Assembly (NCBI GenBank): GCA_032164295.1
Contig: JAJHTX010000003.1
Coordinates: 1,116,001 to 1,180,000 of the forward strand
Length of the DNA stretch: 64,000 bases
Origin: Inonotus obliquus
Taxonomy: Eukaryota; Basidiomycota; Agaricomycetes; Hymenochaetales; Hymenochaetaceae
Direction: 5' to 3'
Shown here: positions 52,572 to 64,000 of the stretch, piece after piece
Numbering within the stretch: position 1 is the stretch's first letter
Layout: every line of letters begins with the position of its first letter
Position numbers and translations under genes: made by a program
The notes under the pieces: generated by a model
The model's input: the letters and a program-made list of their open reading frames with translations, nothing else
Database searches by the model: none
What the model was told of the DNA's origin: nothing

Positions 52572-53039
52572 TTATAACCAAGTATTAGAGCCTGAAGAAA
52601 ATCAAGTGTATGATGGCCTGTAACGTGTACATCCCCGCGCTCTTAGTTTGGCTTGTTGAAATGTAACGTGCCGATCGATGAATCTGAAAGATACAGTAGT
52701 TGTTTAGTATGATAGTAAAGCAAGCCTCGTCTTCAGACTCAGTCCTGGAGAACTAGTGAGGAATTAAAGCCACATCTCTTCCTTCTCATCGATAGTACGA
52801 CTCGGAGCACGAAAGGAGACGAAGCGAACATCAAAATACTGAAAGCAGAGTAACTTTGAGGACCAGGTGAGGAGTTTGAACGGTAGACTCAAGGTCAGCG
52901 GTTGACCTGAAGTGTTTTTCAGGTCCTTTTTCCTCAGCAGAAGTGACTTCTTGAAGCTGCGAACGGGGAAGAGAGTTCTGACCAGTGACACTGACCAAGT
53001 GAGTCGAAGGCAAGAATTTTTGTATTGCCACACGTGATG
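52572..53039. other. intergenic, nothing seen
   Basis: 3' flank of the glycine-rich gene. Only short frames are present on both strands. Confidence 0.45.
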
Positions 53040-53870
53040 TACACAGATGCCAAATGAGGAACTTGAAGCTGCCATGAAGTCAGTGGCAAATGGGACCTTG
53101 ATCCTCCTAAAGGGAAGGCAGTCGCAAGTGTTCGCCCGTGGACCTCCGCCCGATAATCCTGTTAGTTATATATCTTGAGGCATCATTGCGGAACGTACTG
53201 GAACTCTCAGCCAACTTTGCGCAGTCTGCTACGTCTTCTTCACCGGATCAGAACAGGAGGGAAGGGGTGTAAGTCTTTGGCTCAGGTTATAAGGGATCAG
53301 ACCAAGATGCCTGATACTTGGGACCGATTGATGAAATTGTTGAGATACCATATGAAAAGTTGAATGAATTACAGGTCCATATAATTTGTTGTTTCATTTG
53401 CTACACGTGCAAAGGCGGACTCTTGCTTGCTTTTTTTTATCCAACAGAACAGATTCGTTCAACTTATGAGAATGTCTACACGAAGGGCGCGACTTTTTCG
53501 TCTCTGAAGCATACATCCGATGCCGCATTCCGGCTGACCACCATCATGGAATACTTCCCTCTAGACAAAGTCAACTCTTTCCGGAAAGACGCTACAGCCT
53601 CTCGTTCTAGAATAATGTACTGACGACGTGCTCATGGATCATCAACACTCCCGAGAGTCAAGAAATTGCCAAGGAGAAAGTGCTCGCCATGACGGAACTC
53701 TTTACCGATTTCTCGGGAAACTCGCCTTCGATTGCGACTGAGAAACGTGCTTATTACCGTTCAGCGGATTTGTTTGGAGGCAACTACAGTATCCAAGACT
53801 GAGAGAACTGAAGCGAAAGTATGACCCCGATTCCCTCTTCAAGAGCTGGTTTCCTATCGCGCCTGCGTGA
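53040..53870 (+). pseudogene. decayed FAD-linked oxidase (BBE type), C-terminal part
   Basis: Pieces of one plus-strand gene lie in different frames: ELEAAMKSVANGTLILLKG near 53,060; a piece ending before a possible intron at about 53,374-53,447; EQIRSTYENVYTKGATF near 53,450; MTELFTDFSGNSPSIATEKR near 53,690; and, one frame away, LRELKRKYDPDSLFKSWF with a stop at 53,868-53,870. The ending YDPxxLF is typical of berberine-bridge-enzyme-like flavoproteins. The frame changes between the last two pieces, and there are internal stops and no start or FAD-binding N-terminus. The family call rests mainly on the last 20 residues. Confidence 0.5.
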
Positions 53871-54555
53871 AAAGTTAAGCGCATCATTAGTCAAGTAGTT
53901 TTTACGTTCGCACGAGAAAAGGTAATATATCTTAGTCAAATTAACAACTTTTCGGTGCATATGATTGGTGAAGCGAAGCATACGTTTGATTTTGATGAGG
54001 GCCGGCTCGCTCTGTCATCCCTACATGGGCGATTCGGAAGGGAAGACCTATTCTTCTTAAATCGGTAATGTAGACTGCAGCTGTGCGATTTGGACCAGTA
54101 CCAGTCTGGACTCAATCTTAATGTATCACCACCGAATATCTGGCTAAAAATCATGATAGGCCATCCGCGGGATGCATTTTTAGCGCTGTTCATATTCGAG
54201 TCTATCTACGTGCGGAGAGTACAAGATGCTGCATGCCAGTGCATAGTTTGACACGGAGAGATTAAATGACATTTGAAGGAGTACAGGAAATAGGAAGAAA
54301 AGATGATCGTGCGAAGTGAAGCATCAGTAAAGTATCGAGACATGAAAAATAAGCAAGCCGAAACATGAGAACAGTTGAGAGGTTGAGAGTAAAATGCAAG
54401 AGAAAGTAAGTGAAGCGACGTTAGTGCTACATCATGTCGTGCAAGAACGGGCGATATGGAGTCGTATCAAGACATGCCAATAAATACACGGTAAGAAAGA
54501 AAGATGTGAATACTTATAAATTCGTTGACGGACATAACTGGCGATCCGAAGAGAA
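53871..54555. other. intergenic, nothing seen
   Basis: 3' flank of the decayed gene and of the minus-strand gene ending at 54556. Only short frames are present. Confidence 0.45.
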
Positions 54556-56691
54556 TCATCCGCGCTTGAACAGTCCCGCGAGGCGCGATCGACTCGCCTT
54601 CGGTTTCAAGCTTCTCTCAGGACCTGTTCCCGAAGCAGTACCGGGACGAGAGCTCATCTTGGACAAGGTATGGTGCACTCCACCTCCGCGTACCGTACCA
54701 TTCGCATATGGGCTCGGATATGCCTGGTACTGAGGATGGGCGATCGGTGACGTAGGCGAGGCGCTTGCGACACTTGCGCGCCTTCCAGCCCTCCCGCTGA
54801 CGGCAAGACCGAGTGAGGTCAGACCTGCAGTAAGCGAGCTGCGGCGCGACGCTTTCAGATTAGCTGTCAGTCGTGTATTGTGCTGGATCGGAGGGGATAC
54901 GGGCGTGTTTTCTGACGTGCGATGTCCGGTGGTGATCTCGGGAGCAGGAGAGAATGCGGTGGCAAAGAACTCTTGACGACCTTCGCTTTCTTCTCGCGTC
55001 GGACCGCTGAGGGAAGTTAGCGACGGAAGTGGCGGAGGTGGTGAGAGTGCTGTAGCCGGATGTGAATTGGTCTTCGCTGTTAAGGTTGATCCAGTCGTAG
55101 GTACGTGAGGTGTCGGGAGAGGTAGAGGTAGGGTAAGTGGAGCAGGACGCTTCCTTTCCCTCCGTTCTCGCGTTCTACTATTTGCCGTCGCGTTCGAACA
55201 CGTATCGAGAGGTGAAACACCGAACGCCTCGATCGCATGCGGCGCTCTTCGCAAGTGTCGCTCCTTCTCCGCGTTTATTGAGTACCCCGCCGCGAAGAGA
55301 TTTGATGGATCACGAGGACGAACTGCATAAGCCGGATCCAAGTCTGGGTCTTCACCATCGGTATCCGGTAAGCTTGCATCGGAAGCGCTCCCTTTCCTTC
55401 CCGGTTTCCCGGAAGCCACCGGAGAGTGCAAAGGGACCCAGCTGGGTGGCTCGGGAAGGGCAGTCGTCGGAGGTGGCTTGGCTGATGTCTTGAGCCGAGG
55501 GAGAAGTCCTCTACGCTTCTCCTTCTCCTGATTGTGGGCATTTGAATTACTCAAGGGCATCGGTCCATTTTGCGAGTGTTGCAATGCATCGGAGGAGTGC
55601 AATAGCCCAGCAAACTCGAGAGCCTCGTCTTCGTCCCACCACATGTTGCCTTCCGCATCGCGATGAACTCCGCTGACTCCGGCTCCCGGTTTTCCGACAT
55701 GCTCGAGACCCTCCCTCCTCTCGATGGGCCTTCTGTCTTTCTTATCCTTTCTGTAGACCTCATCGCGCACCGATGTTGACTTGGCGTAAGTTCCAGCAGA
55801 GCGTGCATGGCGTTCCGTCACTTTTCGCACATTCGCATCTAGACTACCTCCGTCAAGCATCTGCGATAGCGCTACCTCCTGCGCAAGAGGTAAAGCTCCG
55901 GTACCACCTCCAGGCCCGAGGACGGCAGCATAGCGTGACTGAGGTGTTGACTTCGGCTTCTTTGAGTGATGCGTCTTGGAACGGGGAGAAGTAGGATGCG
56001 AAGAAGATTTATGCGACGGTAAGGCGGGAACCGGTGGCATGTTGAAACCCCCCATGGTGTCTGGTACTTTGGGCTTTTTACTCTTAAAAGAGAATGAGCG
56101 GAGGCGATTCAATGAGGTCGAGTTATCCTCTTTCTTCCCGGCGGACACAGATTTTGTGCTGGGACGTGGCTGTGCGTGAGGATGAAACAGTGGCACTTTC
56201 GTCTTGTCGTAAAGTGACGGCGATTCAGCTATAGATTCGGCGTCCTCGGAGACCCTATTTCTGGAAGGAAGGTGGACGAAGATGCCTGTGTACCCTTGCG
56301 CTAAAAGATCGGCCGGAGAAACTGGCTTCGGTGCGGGCGTTTGTGGCTGCGCGGAAGGAAGATCCCAGAAATTCAAGAAGGTAGCACTAAGTGATCTGCG
56401 ATGCTGTGACCTTGGAGAACGCGACGGCGTTTTGGGAGATAAGGAGTAAAACGAGGACCGACGTGGAGAGGGACTTGTAGGTGGTGCACCAGGAACAATC
56501 TGAGATGCCCAAGCAGAGATGGATGCGAGCGACTCGGATAGCGAGACGCTCACGGAAACGTGTACGTTTGACTTTGAGAAATAACGAGGAGGAACAGAAA
56601 TCGTTGCGGAGCGTGGTCTGGAAGACGTTTTGTCGGTAGTGGTTGCAGTAGCAGAGTTGTTCAGGTTTATGTTGTCGAAGATGCTAGACAT
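54556..56691 (-). CDS. large disordered Ser/Pro-rich protein, unknown function
   Basis: A single uninterrupted frame of 711 residues starting MSSIFDNINLNNSATATTTD. Most of it is low-complexity Ser/Pro/Lys/Arg sequence. More ordered islands are LSESLASISAWASQIVPGAPP, DLLAQGYTGIFVHLPSR, SRYAAVLGPGGGTGALPLAQE, then GNMWWDEDEALEFAGLLH and a basic end SRSRLAGLFKRG. The WWDEDEALEFAGLL segment looks like a conserved short motif, perhaps a docking site. It has no signal peptide, helix bundle or catalytic motif. I take it as a basidiomycete protein, probably regulatory. The length of the open frame in GC-moderate DNA makes it certain to be coding. Confidence 0.8.
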   Translation of the reverse strand: MSSIFDNINLNNSATATTTDKTSSRPRSATISVPPRYFSKSNVHVSVSVSLSESLASISAWASQIVPGAPPTSPSPRRSSFYSLSPKTPSRSPRSQHRRSLSATFLNFWDLPSAQPQTPAPKPVSPADLLAQGYTGIFVHLPSRNRVSEDAESIAESPSLYDKTKVPLFHPHAQPRPSTKSVSAGKKEDNSTSLNRLRSFSFKSKKPKVPDTMGGFNMPPVPALPSHKSSSHPTSPRSKTHHSKKPKSTPQSRYAAVLGPGGGTGALPLAQEVALSQMLDGGSLDANVRKVTERHARSAGTYAKSTSVRDEVYRKDKKDRRPIERREGLEHVGKPGAGVSGVHRDAEGNMWWDEDEALEFAGLLHSSDALQHSQNGPMPLSNSNAHNQEKEKRRGLLPRLKTSAKPPPTTALPEPPSWVPLHSPVASGKPGRKGSASDASLPDTDGEDPDLDPAYAVRPRDPSNLFAAGYSINAEKERHLRRAPHAIEAFGVSPLDTCSNATANSRTRERRERKRPAPLTLPLPLPTPHVPTTGSTLTAKTNSHPATALSPPPPLPSLTSLSGPTREESEGRQEFFATAFSPAPEITTGHRTSENTPVSPPIQHNTRLTANLKASRRSSLTAGLTSLGLAVSGRAGRRASVASASPTSPIAHPQYQAYPSPYANGTVRGGGVHHTLSKMSSRPGTASGTGPERSLKPKASRSRLAGLFKRG

Positions 56692-58829
56692 TTACTTGTT
56701 TGTAAAGTGGAGATAAAGTAGTGCGCTATAACATGTATATCGTTAACAATAGCCGACAGAATGCAGAATGAAATGGAACGGACATACGATGGATGCTTTA
56801 AGCGTTTTTAGTTAAATGTGTTTAGAGATACAGGAGGATCGGATAGAAATTCCAAGAGAAAGTGTATGCTGGAGCGGAGGAAAACTGAGAGGAGTAAGTT
56901 GAGTAGAGTAGAGAAAAAAGCGAGACTAGCTGGGGTGTCCCTGCATTGCTGCGCGGCCTTATTTAGTGAAGAAGAACAAAAAGACCTTGGAGAAGGAGGA
57001 CAATAAACAAGAGACGCGGGCAGTCGCGACGCGCTTTATACTTTGCTCACACGATCCAGTTCTGGACAACAAGGCACGTGCCAGCAATAAAAATACAAGC
57101 ACTGCCAAAATAACCACTCTCAAATCTCAGCCATCACCCTCCATCACCCCGCGTGTTCGCTTGTCTCGCGCAGGGTCGACCCTCGACGCGAACTCATAGA
57201 CACGAGTTTATCTCTGTGCACATTCAGTTTTTGAAATATCGGTAAATTCAGATAACCTCTCGGAGCACCTCGCGGGCCTTTTTACTATCTCACTCTCGAG
57301 ATCATTGATGGAAACCTTTTGTCGTGGCTAAATCAAGCAGCTCACAATTATCCCATCACAATACATCGCCTGTGACTTCTTTTCGTTTCTGAGCCTACGA
57401 CTGTTGTTCGAACCGAGATGAAGTGCAAAGCTCCTTGTCTGCTTCTTTGCACTATTTCGAACATTCATTGTCTGAATTCCGCTATTAACCATGCGTTGTT
57501 TGTCTTGTCAAAGCGCGCTTTGACCGCAATAGCGACGCCCCTTAGAAGTAAATCCTAGCAGCTTACAAACGCGACGACTGAGGAGCTTCTCGAGCATTCT
57601 CACGAGTACAACAAGCACAGAAGTGTAATTTGTCTCCCGCTGGCTGAAACACTGATGGCTGCTTCTCGAGCTGGTGCTTACATCACCCGGTGTACTTCGC
57701 AGATTCTATTTATTCTTCGAACAAGGGAGACCATCTCACTTGTATGGATTCTCGAAATCTTTCTCCTCACATCAGCCTGGCTGATGAATGCGCCAGCGTT
57801 AATTGTTAATGAAAGATCCGATACTTCTCTCCGAGTATGTCATCCCTCGAGTATCTCCTTTTAAGTAGCTTCGAGCACAGATCATTGGTGAGCTCACAGT
57901 GCATCGGGATCTCTCTTGACAAGATGTTCGCGGGCAATTTTAGCATCAGCTTATCCAGTTCTGCGAAGCACCTTTGATTGTGTGTGGAATTTATTCGTGA
58001 CCCGAGACCCCCAATGGTCCATAATTGGCCGGGCGACACAGAAACTAGAAAAAACAGAATTTCTGTTCTTGAGTCGGCGCTAGAATAGTTGGAGCAACTG
58101 TACTATCCATTATCCAATAATACAGATCTAGGGGCACCCCCAGGCATTCACTCCGTGCAGCCCGTGACATAGCTGTCCGCAACGTGGCTGGATGAATACA
58201 AGGACTTCCTTCTTGTCATTGCCTTTATCTGGTAGCTGGACACCCGTGGAACCGGTTTGCAGTGCGCTCCGAGCTGGAAGGCCAAAGGGCACAGTCATGC
58301 AGGCTATCTATGATCGCTGACCCCTAGCCTTATTCGTGCCTAGAACGATTACCTGAGCGATCTGATTCTCCAATGCGATGAGCGTCTCGCCATTTGCTAG
58401 CGATGGTATATTCGGACTAATACCTGCAGGATCGATACGAATGCCTCAGAATCGTCAAATGACGGGATGAATATTCGTTCGACCGGGTAATACACATTTC
58501 ATTTCATTTCACCAAGCCGTGATACTTGCTACATTACATCTTGATGGCATGTTCGGTCCGTCACCTTTACACGACCCAGGTCGGAAAGGATGGAAGCAAA
58601 TGACCAACGGTCATGACGCGATGAGTATCTGCGGACCAACATTCAGTCCAAAGAACAAGGTTGACAAGGAGTGGCAAAAGAAGGTGGGGAAGGGGAAATC
58701 AGCAGTTCTACATATGCGACCGTTCGGGTAGGGCCATGATCCATTCATGTAGTTGAGAAGGATAATTGGGTCCGCCGCGATAATGATTCGCAATAGAGGA
58801 CACGAAAGGATAGTACCAAGAAACGAGAA
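56692..58829. other. 2.1 kb without a supportable gene
   Basis: This stretch holds the promoter of the 711-residue protein and the 3' flank of the UBX gene. Frames of 60-77 codons at 57,655-57,864 (plus) and 57,806-58,039 (minus) are the longest and show no motif. No RNA gene or repeat was recognised. Confidence 0.4.
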
Positions 58830-60200
58830 TTACGAGGAGCTTACCGCAGAAGGAATTAACTTCAGCTCGCGCAGGGTCTTGGAAAAATCGTCGGTCGTGA
58901 ATGCTTTCCTGTTATAACAAGGCAGAAAACATGGTGATAAAACAGCGCACATATAAAGCACAATCAACCAATGGGGGGTAGTCAGCCAATTCCATTCTTC
59001 AAGGCAAAGAGCATATTTGGCACAAACCGTGGATAGTGTTGCTCAAACTTAATCGTCTCAACGTCAACGCTTAATGTCTGCGCGGCAAGGAACTCCGCAA
59101 CCTCGCGTAGTGCTAATGGCAAATGATAACAGACAAAGAGTCGCACAATTCAGGGTGAATAGTGGGACAAGTAAAGAAAGAAATACGAACTGGCGTCACT
59201 TGAGAGAGTCGTTATGTAGGGTTTACCTCCACTTGCTAAGCGAATCTGGAGACGAGTTTCCTTGTACTCGCTCGCTGGGATACTGGGTGCCGCACTCGTG
59301 GTTGCTGCTGGTGCAGGTGCAGGTTGCGTTGGTGCTACCCAATTCCTCTAGTATTGAGCATGAAAGTCTCTAAGGAGCACCCACTTGTGACTGGAATACT
59401 TGTTCCCTCCTTCAATGCTTTCTCCCGCATCTGTCGCTCGCGACGCTCCCGCTTATCCTCCTCAATCTTTCGTCGTATTTCGTCAAGTGCCTGCTTTTCC
59501 TTGAGTTTATCTTGTCTTGCTTTTTCGGCGTCATTCATGGCCTGTTTCTTTTCCAGTCGGTCCCGAGCCTCAGACTCCTCTTTACCCGCTTTTCGTCGAA
59601 TAGCAGCGTTCTGTTGTGCCTCCTCAACCTCCTGGACAGACTTTTGCGCGCGCTTCTCTGCAAGTTTAGCTCGTAGCTCAGCCAGCTTCTGCTTCTTCTC
59701 TTCCTCAGTGAGAGGTTTGATCTTTGAATTATCGCTTCAAATAAGTAGTTGCATAACAATCGGGTGGAAGAACTGCGAACCTCCTCAGTTGACTCCTCAA
59801 ACTGATCATGACCGCTCTTCTCCGCATGGAAATTCGCGAGTGCAGCATTCTTGAATACCTTTCCACATTCTGAACATTTAATACTCTTCGCCTCTAACGG
59901 CTCAGCATCTGCCGCGCCCTCAGAGATCGGAGCCACATTTGCAACGCCCTTTCCCAAGGCGACACGTAATGCTTCGGCGTCTTCCTCATCTTCCTCGTCG
60001 TTCATCCCCCCAGCTGAAGGCCCTGCCGCACTGCCCGATGAAGCGCTTTGTGCTGTGGCATCCGGGACTGGGTCATCCGTATGAGCGAAGAGAAAGTCGA
60101 GCGCCGGTTGCAGCCCTGCATTGCGCGTAGCACGCAATGCCCAGTCGACCCGTGCGACCTCGAAGCCCATGCCCAGAAGTGTGTCTTTGTCGCCAGCCAT
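58830..60200 (-). CDS. UBA / zinc-finger / UBX domain protein, SAKS1 (UBXN1)-like, five exons
   Basis: Exons are 59781-60200, 59385-59721, 59191-59334, 59028-59112 and 58830-58908, all in phase, giving 354 aa. N-terminal UBA domain (LGMGFEVARVDWALRATRN), then an acidic linker, a C2H2 zinc finger (IKCSECGKVFKNAALANFH), a long charged coiled coil (IKPLTEEEKKQKLAELRAKL to KERRERQMREKAL) and a C-terminal UBX domain (KETRLQIRLASGGKPYITTL, LREVAEFLAAQTLSVDVETI, FSKTLRELKLIPSA). Such proteins bind ubiquitin with the UBA and the AAA ATPase Cdc48/p97 with the UBX, bringing substrates to the proteasome. The start is the ATG before AGDKDTLLG. Exon 5 may instead end at a gtaagc donor at 58,839-58,844 and continue into a further exon; read straight through, it adds VSSS and stops. 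Confidence 0.85.
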
Positions 60201-63171
60201 CGTGCTCAAGGTGATCGGTTGAAGGCAGGAATGTCGCAGCAACGATAGATGCTGAACACGTCTCTATAATGATTAGGAAGACAAGGGGTTCGCGGGTTTT
60301 GGTGGCGATCACTTGACGTGAACTCTTAATTCTTGACCTCTTGTCGTGATGATGAGTACTGTGCGTCCTTTAACTTGACCTCTTTTCAAGGACAACCTGG
60401 ACTGCAGTGAAGAGTTAGAACTACAAGATAGCCGGAGCCTCAATTGATGGTTCGTCCTCCACCCTGATTATGTAATCTGTGTATATGTAAGCTAGCTTGA
60501 AACCCACTGTACTCATCTCCGCCTTCCAGTACGACATTTTGATTTTTTGACAGTATCTACCCATCCTCCGAATACACATCTTTATGGACAGAAAATCCAA
60601 TGCTTTATCTCTCAAGAACCACAGAACTCACATACGCCAACATATATGGCACCAAAAAAAAACACGCAATTCAGTGGCACCATATATTTTTTCTCGAGGC
60701 CACCGACAAGGAGCACGATATATTATTCCAAAATCGAACGACGTTGCATTTCAAGCTCTGCTGACTTGGGATATGTTTGCCCACAAAAGTGGTGGGCATA
60801 GATTTAAGGGCGAGTGAATGGACGCGAAAAGGACACCATCCGATGAAAGCTTGGTGAACTCAGCGAGGACAGAAGTCGGGTATGATGAGGTATTCCCCAG
60901 TCGGACGTGGTACCCCCTGGTGCTGGTGGGTGGTGTTATCTCGGTCAAGTGATAATCGTATATCCTGCCTACAAAGATTAAAGTAGCGCTACGCATTGAG
61001 CATGGGACACGAACACCAAGCGGAGATATGTTGAACGAACCATCAACCTAAACCTCTTTCTCCACTGGTCCAGTTATCCGGTGAGATTGCCGCTTCTCTA
61101 GCCAAAAGGTCCGTCTCGTCATTTCGTCAAGATCTAACGGACATGACTGCGTTCGTACCTAGGATAAACTTCCTTCAAAGGACCTTTGATCAATTTTTAC
61201 TACTACGGCTACCGTCATTCCTAGCATTCAGTAAAAACTGTTATCTTTACATCTCTTCCTTTACGCAACAGTTCTGACTGGAAATCACGTAAACTATCCA
61301 TGAAATTGTCATTGGACTTCTACTTCCAACCTTTGAGTGCACCATGAACCGTAAGGAGCATAGATGATAGAAGTAATGAGTTAAGTGACTGTTTCCCAAC
61401 TGATCTTAGTTTTCAGGCTGACCACCACATGTATCGTCGCCATCAGCCCCAATTCGGTCCCAGCCTATTAATCTTATACGGACAACAAGCTTTTCAACGT
61501 GCCTTCGCCGAAATATGCCTTTACCCGCTAGCTTCGTTCGACCTGCCCCTCCCCGACGTGCATTCTTCAAGGGTCCGTTTGGATGCACATCAATGTCCAA
61601 AGTAGTGGATACACTTTCACGGGAGTATAAATTAGGAGCTCACTTCCCGACGTGGTGGTTTGTCTCCCAGATATATGACATCAGCGCGGGATGTGAGCAG
61701 GAACGCAGTATTAGCGTTATTGTATAGCAAAAGCTCCCAGGCATGCATTTTTACCGCGGTCCTCGTTGATTCAACAACATCTCCGCTCGAAGTTAGAATC
61801 GATTACGTTCAATGAGACGTTTAATCTAACACCATGGGGATCGCAAGAATTCAAAGCCTCAGGAGTATATCAAGTTGCAAATGAACAGATAAGGAGCGGT
61901 GTTCTTCTCCCTTCACCACAGATTCGGCGCGTGTGTTTTCTGACATCCTTTGAGGGGGTTCTTCCGCAATATCCTGTCTTCGTTTCATGATCTGCTGACA
62001 CTGATAACATCACAGAGGTTCTGAGGACGGACAAGCTTGGGACACACAGATGAACCGGTTCTATTAGGTTATCGGACTTGTCACAAGAATCTATAGAATG
62101 ATCCATAAATCATTGAATATACTTTGCAGACCTAGCTTATTGAGCTCTACCCGGGGCATCTCTGCGAACTCTGCGGATCTATGCCAATTAGTAAGCATGA
62201 ACTCCGACGGATTTCCGCCTGCCACTATCTCAGCAGTCGGAGCAAGACCTCCGCGTCCTAAAGTTGCGAAATTGGGACAGGAACAACGGATCGGGAATCG
62301 GTAGCTACGATTATCGAGAAGACCTGTCCCCATCGTGATTCGGTTTGAGCTTACAAGAATGGAAGTATGAGACGGAGAGATGTGTCGATATGAAAGATGC
62401 AGTGAACAAGCTTTGGGCACGAAGATACAGCCTTTCTACATGACAGTTGCCCGATCTCAGGCTAAAGATGAGATTCGAAACTAAAACATGAGATGAGCTA
62501 GTGTAACCCCAAAATAACTGAGAACCGACGCACAGTATGTTGCAACAAATGCATAGTCGGCACGAGGAGAGCGAGAAAGAAATGGAAGCTAGAAAGTGAA
62601 AGTTTCGCTTCCGCTCATTACACATCCTTATGCAAAGAGGGGGTCGAAGGGGAGAACTACTGTTCTATGAGTAATCGAACACGCAATACAGCAACCTCAA
62701 GTTGCATTCGATAAAACGCAGATCAGTAATGGTGGCTTTGAATGGTAGCGAATCAATCCCAGGACACGCCGTTCAGTCGTGGAAAACTGGTTAACCTCCT
62801 ATTCCCACACGCTGACGGAATAGAAGTACGGTAAGTCTCCTTCTTCGGAGACTGCGCCGATGAATATATCGGATTACTGTATTGGATCCTGGTAAATGGT
62901 GTTCGATCACGACATGTCAACAAACACACGTGTTGGACGAAGAACATCGGGCGGGAAGAAGATTGTATGAAGTCTGAGTCTGCACCACATTAATAGAACA
63001 AGTACACTGCACAAGCATGCCTGGGAAAAGCATTCCATCCACGCACGTTGTCCCTATTTCACTGCGCCATATTCTACGAACAGGCACTGCGTTAACGTTC
63101 ACATAAACCCGATTGGTTACCACTGAATAGCGCGTTCCTGACTGGCTGCTGCAATACCTGGCCAATGGCGC
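60201..63171. other. 3 kb intergenic between two minus-strand genes
   Basis: The first few hundred bases are the promoter of the UBX gene. Several frames of 60-109 codons occur (for example 62,091-62,420 minus and 61,515-61,727 plus) but have no motif and no splice phase I could extend. No tRNA, repeat or mobile element was recognised. Confidence 0.4.
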
Positions 63172-64000
63172 TCATTGCCATCTCGAACCTGTACCTAATA
63201 AGTGCCGTAGGTCGTAATCACTCGCCGGACTGACGAGGAGGCTCTCGACGCTATAGGAAGAGAGCAGATCCTCCACAGAAAATGACGAGCCTGATATTCG
63301 TTGTTAGAAGCGGAAATAACACCGATCAAGCCGGGAAGCATGTCCGTACTTGCAGCTGTCTGTTCCTTTTCCTCCTCTTCGATGGACTCGCGTAGGGATG
63401 TGTCAGTGGCCGGAGCCGTGTGGTGGGGTAAGTCCCCGCCTGATCAAGCCAGCGAATCAAGATTGTTAAGGGTCAAGTCTCAGAATCATTGCATCATTCT
63501 AACCTGTGTATCTACGAAGTATCCCTTTGTCTGGTAAAGAGATGAAGGTTTTGATTGCTTTGGAATTGGCATCGATGCGCGGTAGCCCGAGGCCTGAGAC
63601 CCGACCTCAAGTATCAGCGACTTCCCGATAATTGCAGCATATTGATTGCCGTCAGACAAGACGCGAGGTCGTAGTCCCACTTACCCGTCACGCGTTGTTC
63701 TAGAATATTCAGAACGTACGCTATACCCGCCCAATACTGCTCCATTCTCTGAAGTGCCTTCGTCAGGATCGTTAGATTTTGCCTTGCCATGGAGCTCATA
63801 AACTGTTCGGCCGAAGGAGGTTCATTCGTCTCAGCTGGAAAGGCAGCAGAAGGACGGGAACCTTGAACAGGGGAATTCCGCTTGATCTCGTAGAGGAACG
63901 CAAGGCTATAATTGAGTAAGCATCGCGCAAGATTAAAAACCGATAAAATAGCGTACCATGCGACAAAAATGGGCTGAACACTGAAGGGATTACCGAGCTT
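63172..64000 (-). CDS. fungal Zn-cluster-type transcription factor, C-terminal part (runs off the right edge)
   Basis: Exons are 63685 to the window edge, 63504-63593, 63323-63439 and 63172-63290, in phase. The visible end of the fungal-specific transcription factor region reads GNPFSVQPIFVA, then LAFLYEIKRNSPVQGSRPS, ILTKALQRMEQYWAGIAYVL, ANSKAIKTFISLPDKGILRR and an acidic tail VEDLLSSYSVESLLVSPASD. The Zn2Cys6 DNA-binding part lies outside the window. The segment at about 63,903-63,953 may be a further 51 nt intron (gtacgc to tatag) or coding. The intron at 63291-63322 is only 32 nt, with a ctaac branch site. The target genes cannot be known. Confidence 0.75.

Noticed and set aside
57655..58039. 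Two short frames (69 and 77 codons) considered as small genes
   Set aside because: No signal peptide, domain or splice extension was found; the lengths are expected by chance.

Overview
The window looks like nuclear DNA of a basidiomycete fungus, most likely a mushroom-forming Agaricomycete. The evidence is many short spliceosomal introns (mostly 47-70 nt, gt/ag, some with CTAAC-type branch sites), families typical of that group (F-box/LRR and BTB proteins, a fungal VWA protein, an RLM1/MEF2-type MADS factor, a Zn-cluster regulator C-terminus), a Ty3/gypsy chromovirus and a two-ORF LINE. There are no bacterial operons, rRNA or CRISPR. Almost all genes lie on the minus strand. Exon models were built by hand from splice sites and reading phase and have no transcript support.

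Layout: 0.8-3.5 kb, MADS-box regulator. 3.5-14.7 kb, an 11 kb block with no gene I can support. 14.7-22.7 kb, five genes in a row: F-box/LRR, a small secreted or membrane protein (plus strand), BTB, then a long I-BAR-like scaffold protein. 24.1-26.1 kb, a protein kinase fused to a C-terminal macro domain. 27.3-31.6 kb, a hard-to-resolve stretch with one clean small gene (80 aa) and two cryptic multi-exon candidates. 31.6-33.1 kb, a four-helix membrane protein with a repeat-bearing tail. 33.7-35.2 kb, a VWA-domain protein whose C-terminal domain resembles the 80 aa protein. 35.9-36.7 kb, a broken copy of the kinase-macro gene, cut off by a transposon nest.

The nest (36.7-50.6 kb) is a LINE whose ORF1 is split by a 6,490 bp chromovirus with 453 bp LTRs that look identical and a 5 bp target duplication (CTTAT). 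A further LINE-related non-autonomous element abuts its 5' end, and a 0.64 kb inverted-repeat element follows. Beyond it lie a glycine-rich protein built from a duplicated exon pair, a decayed FAD-oxidase-like gene, a large disordered protein, a UBA/zinc-finger/UBX protein and, at the right edge, the C-terminal part of a Zn-cluster-type transcription factor.

The most interesting items are the kinase-macro fusion with its nearby broken paralogue, the stand-alone copy of the VWA C-terminal domain, a set of candidate ultra-short introns (19-32 nt) with a 6 nt microexon, and the dated-looking nested insertions.
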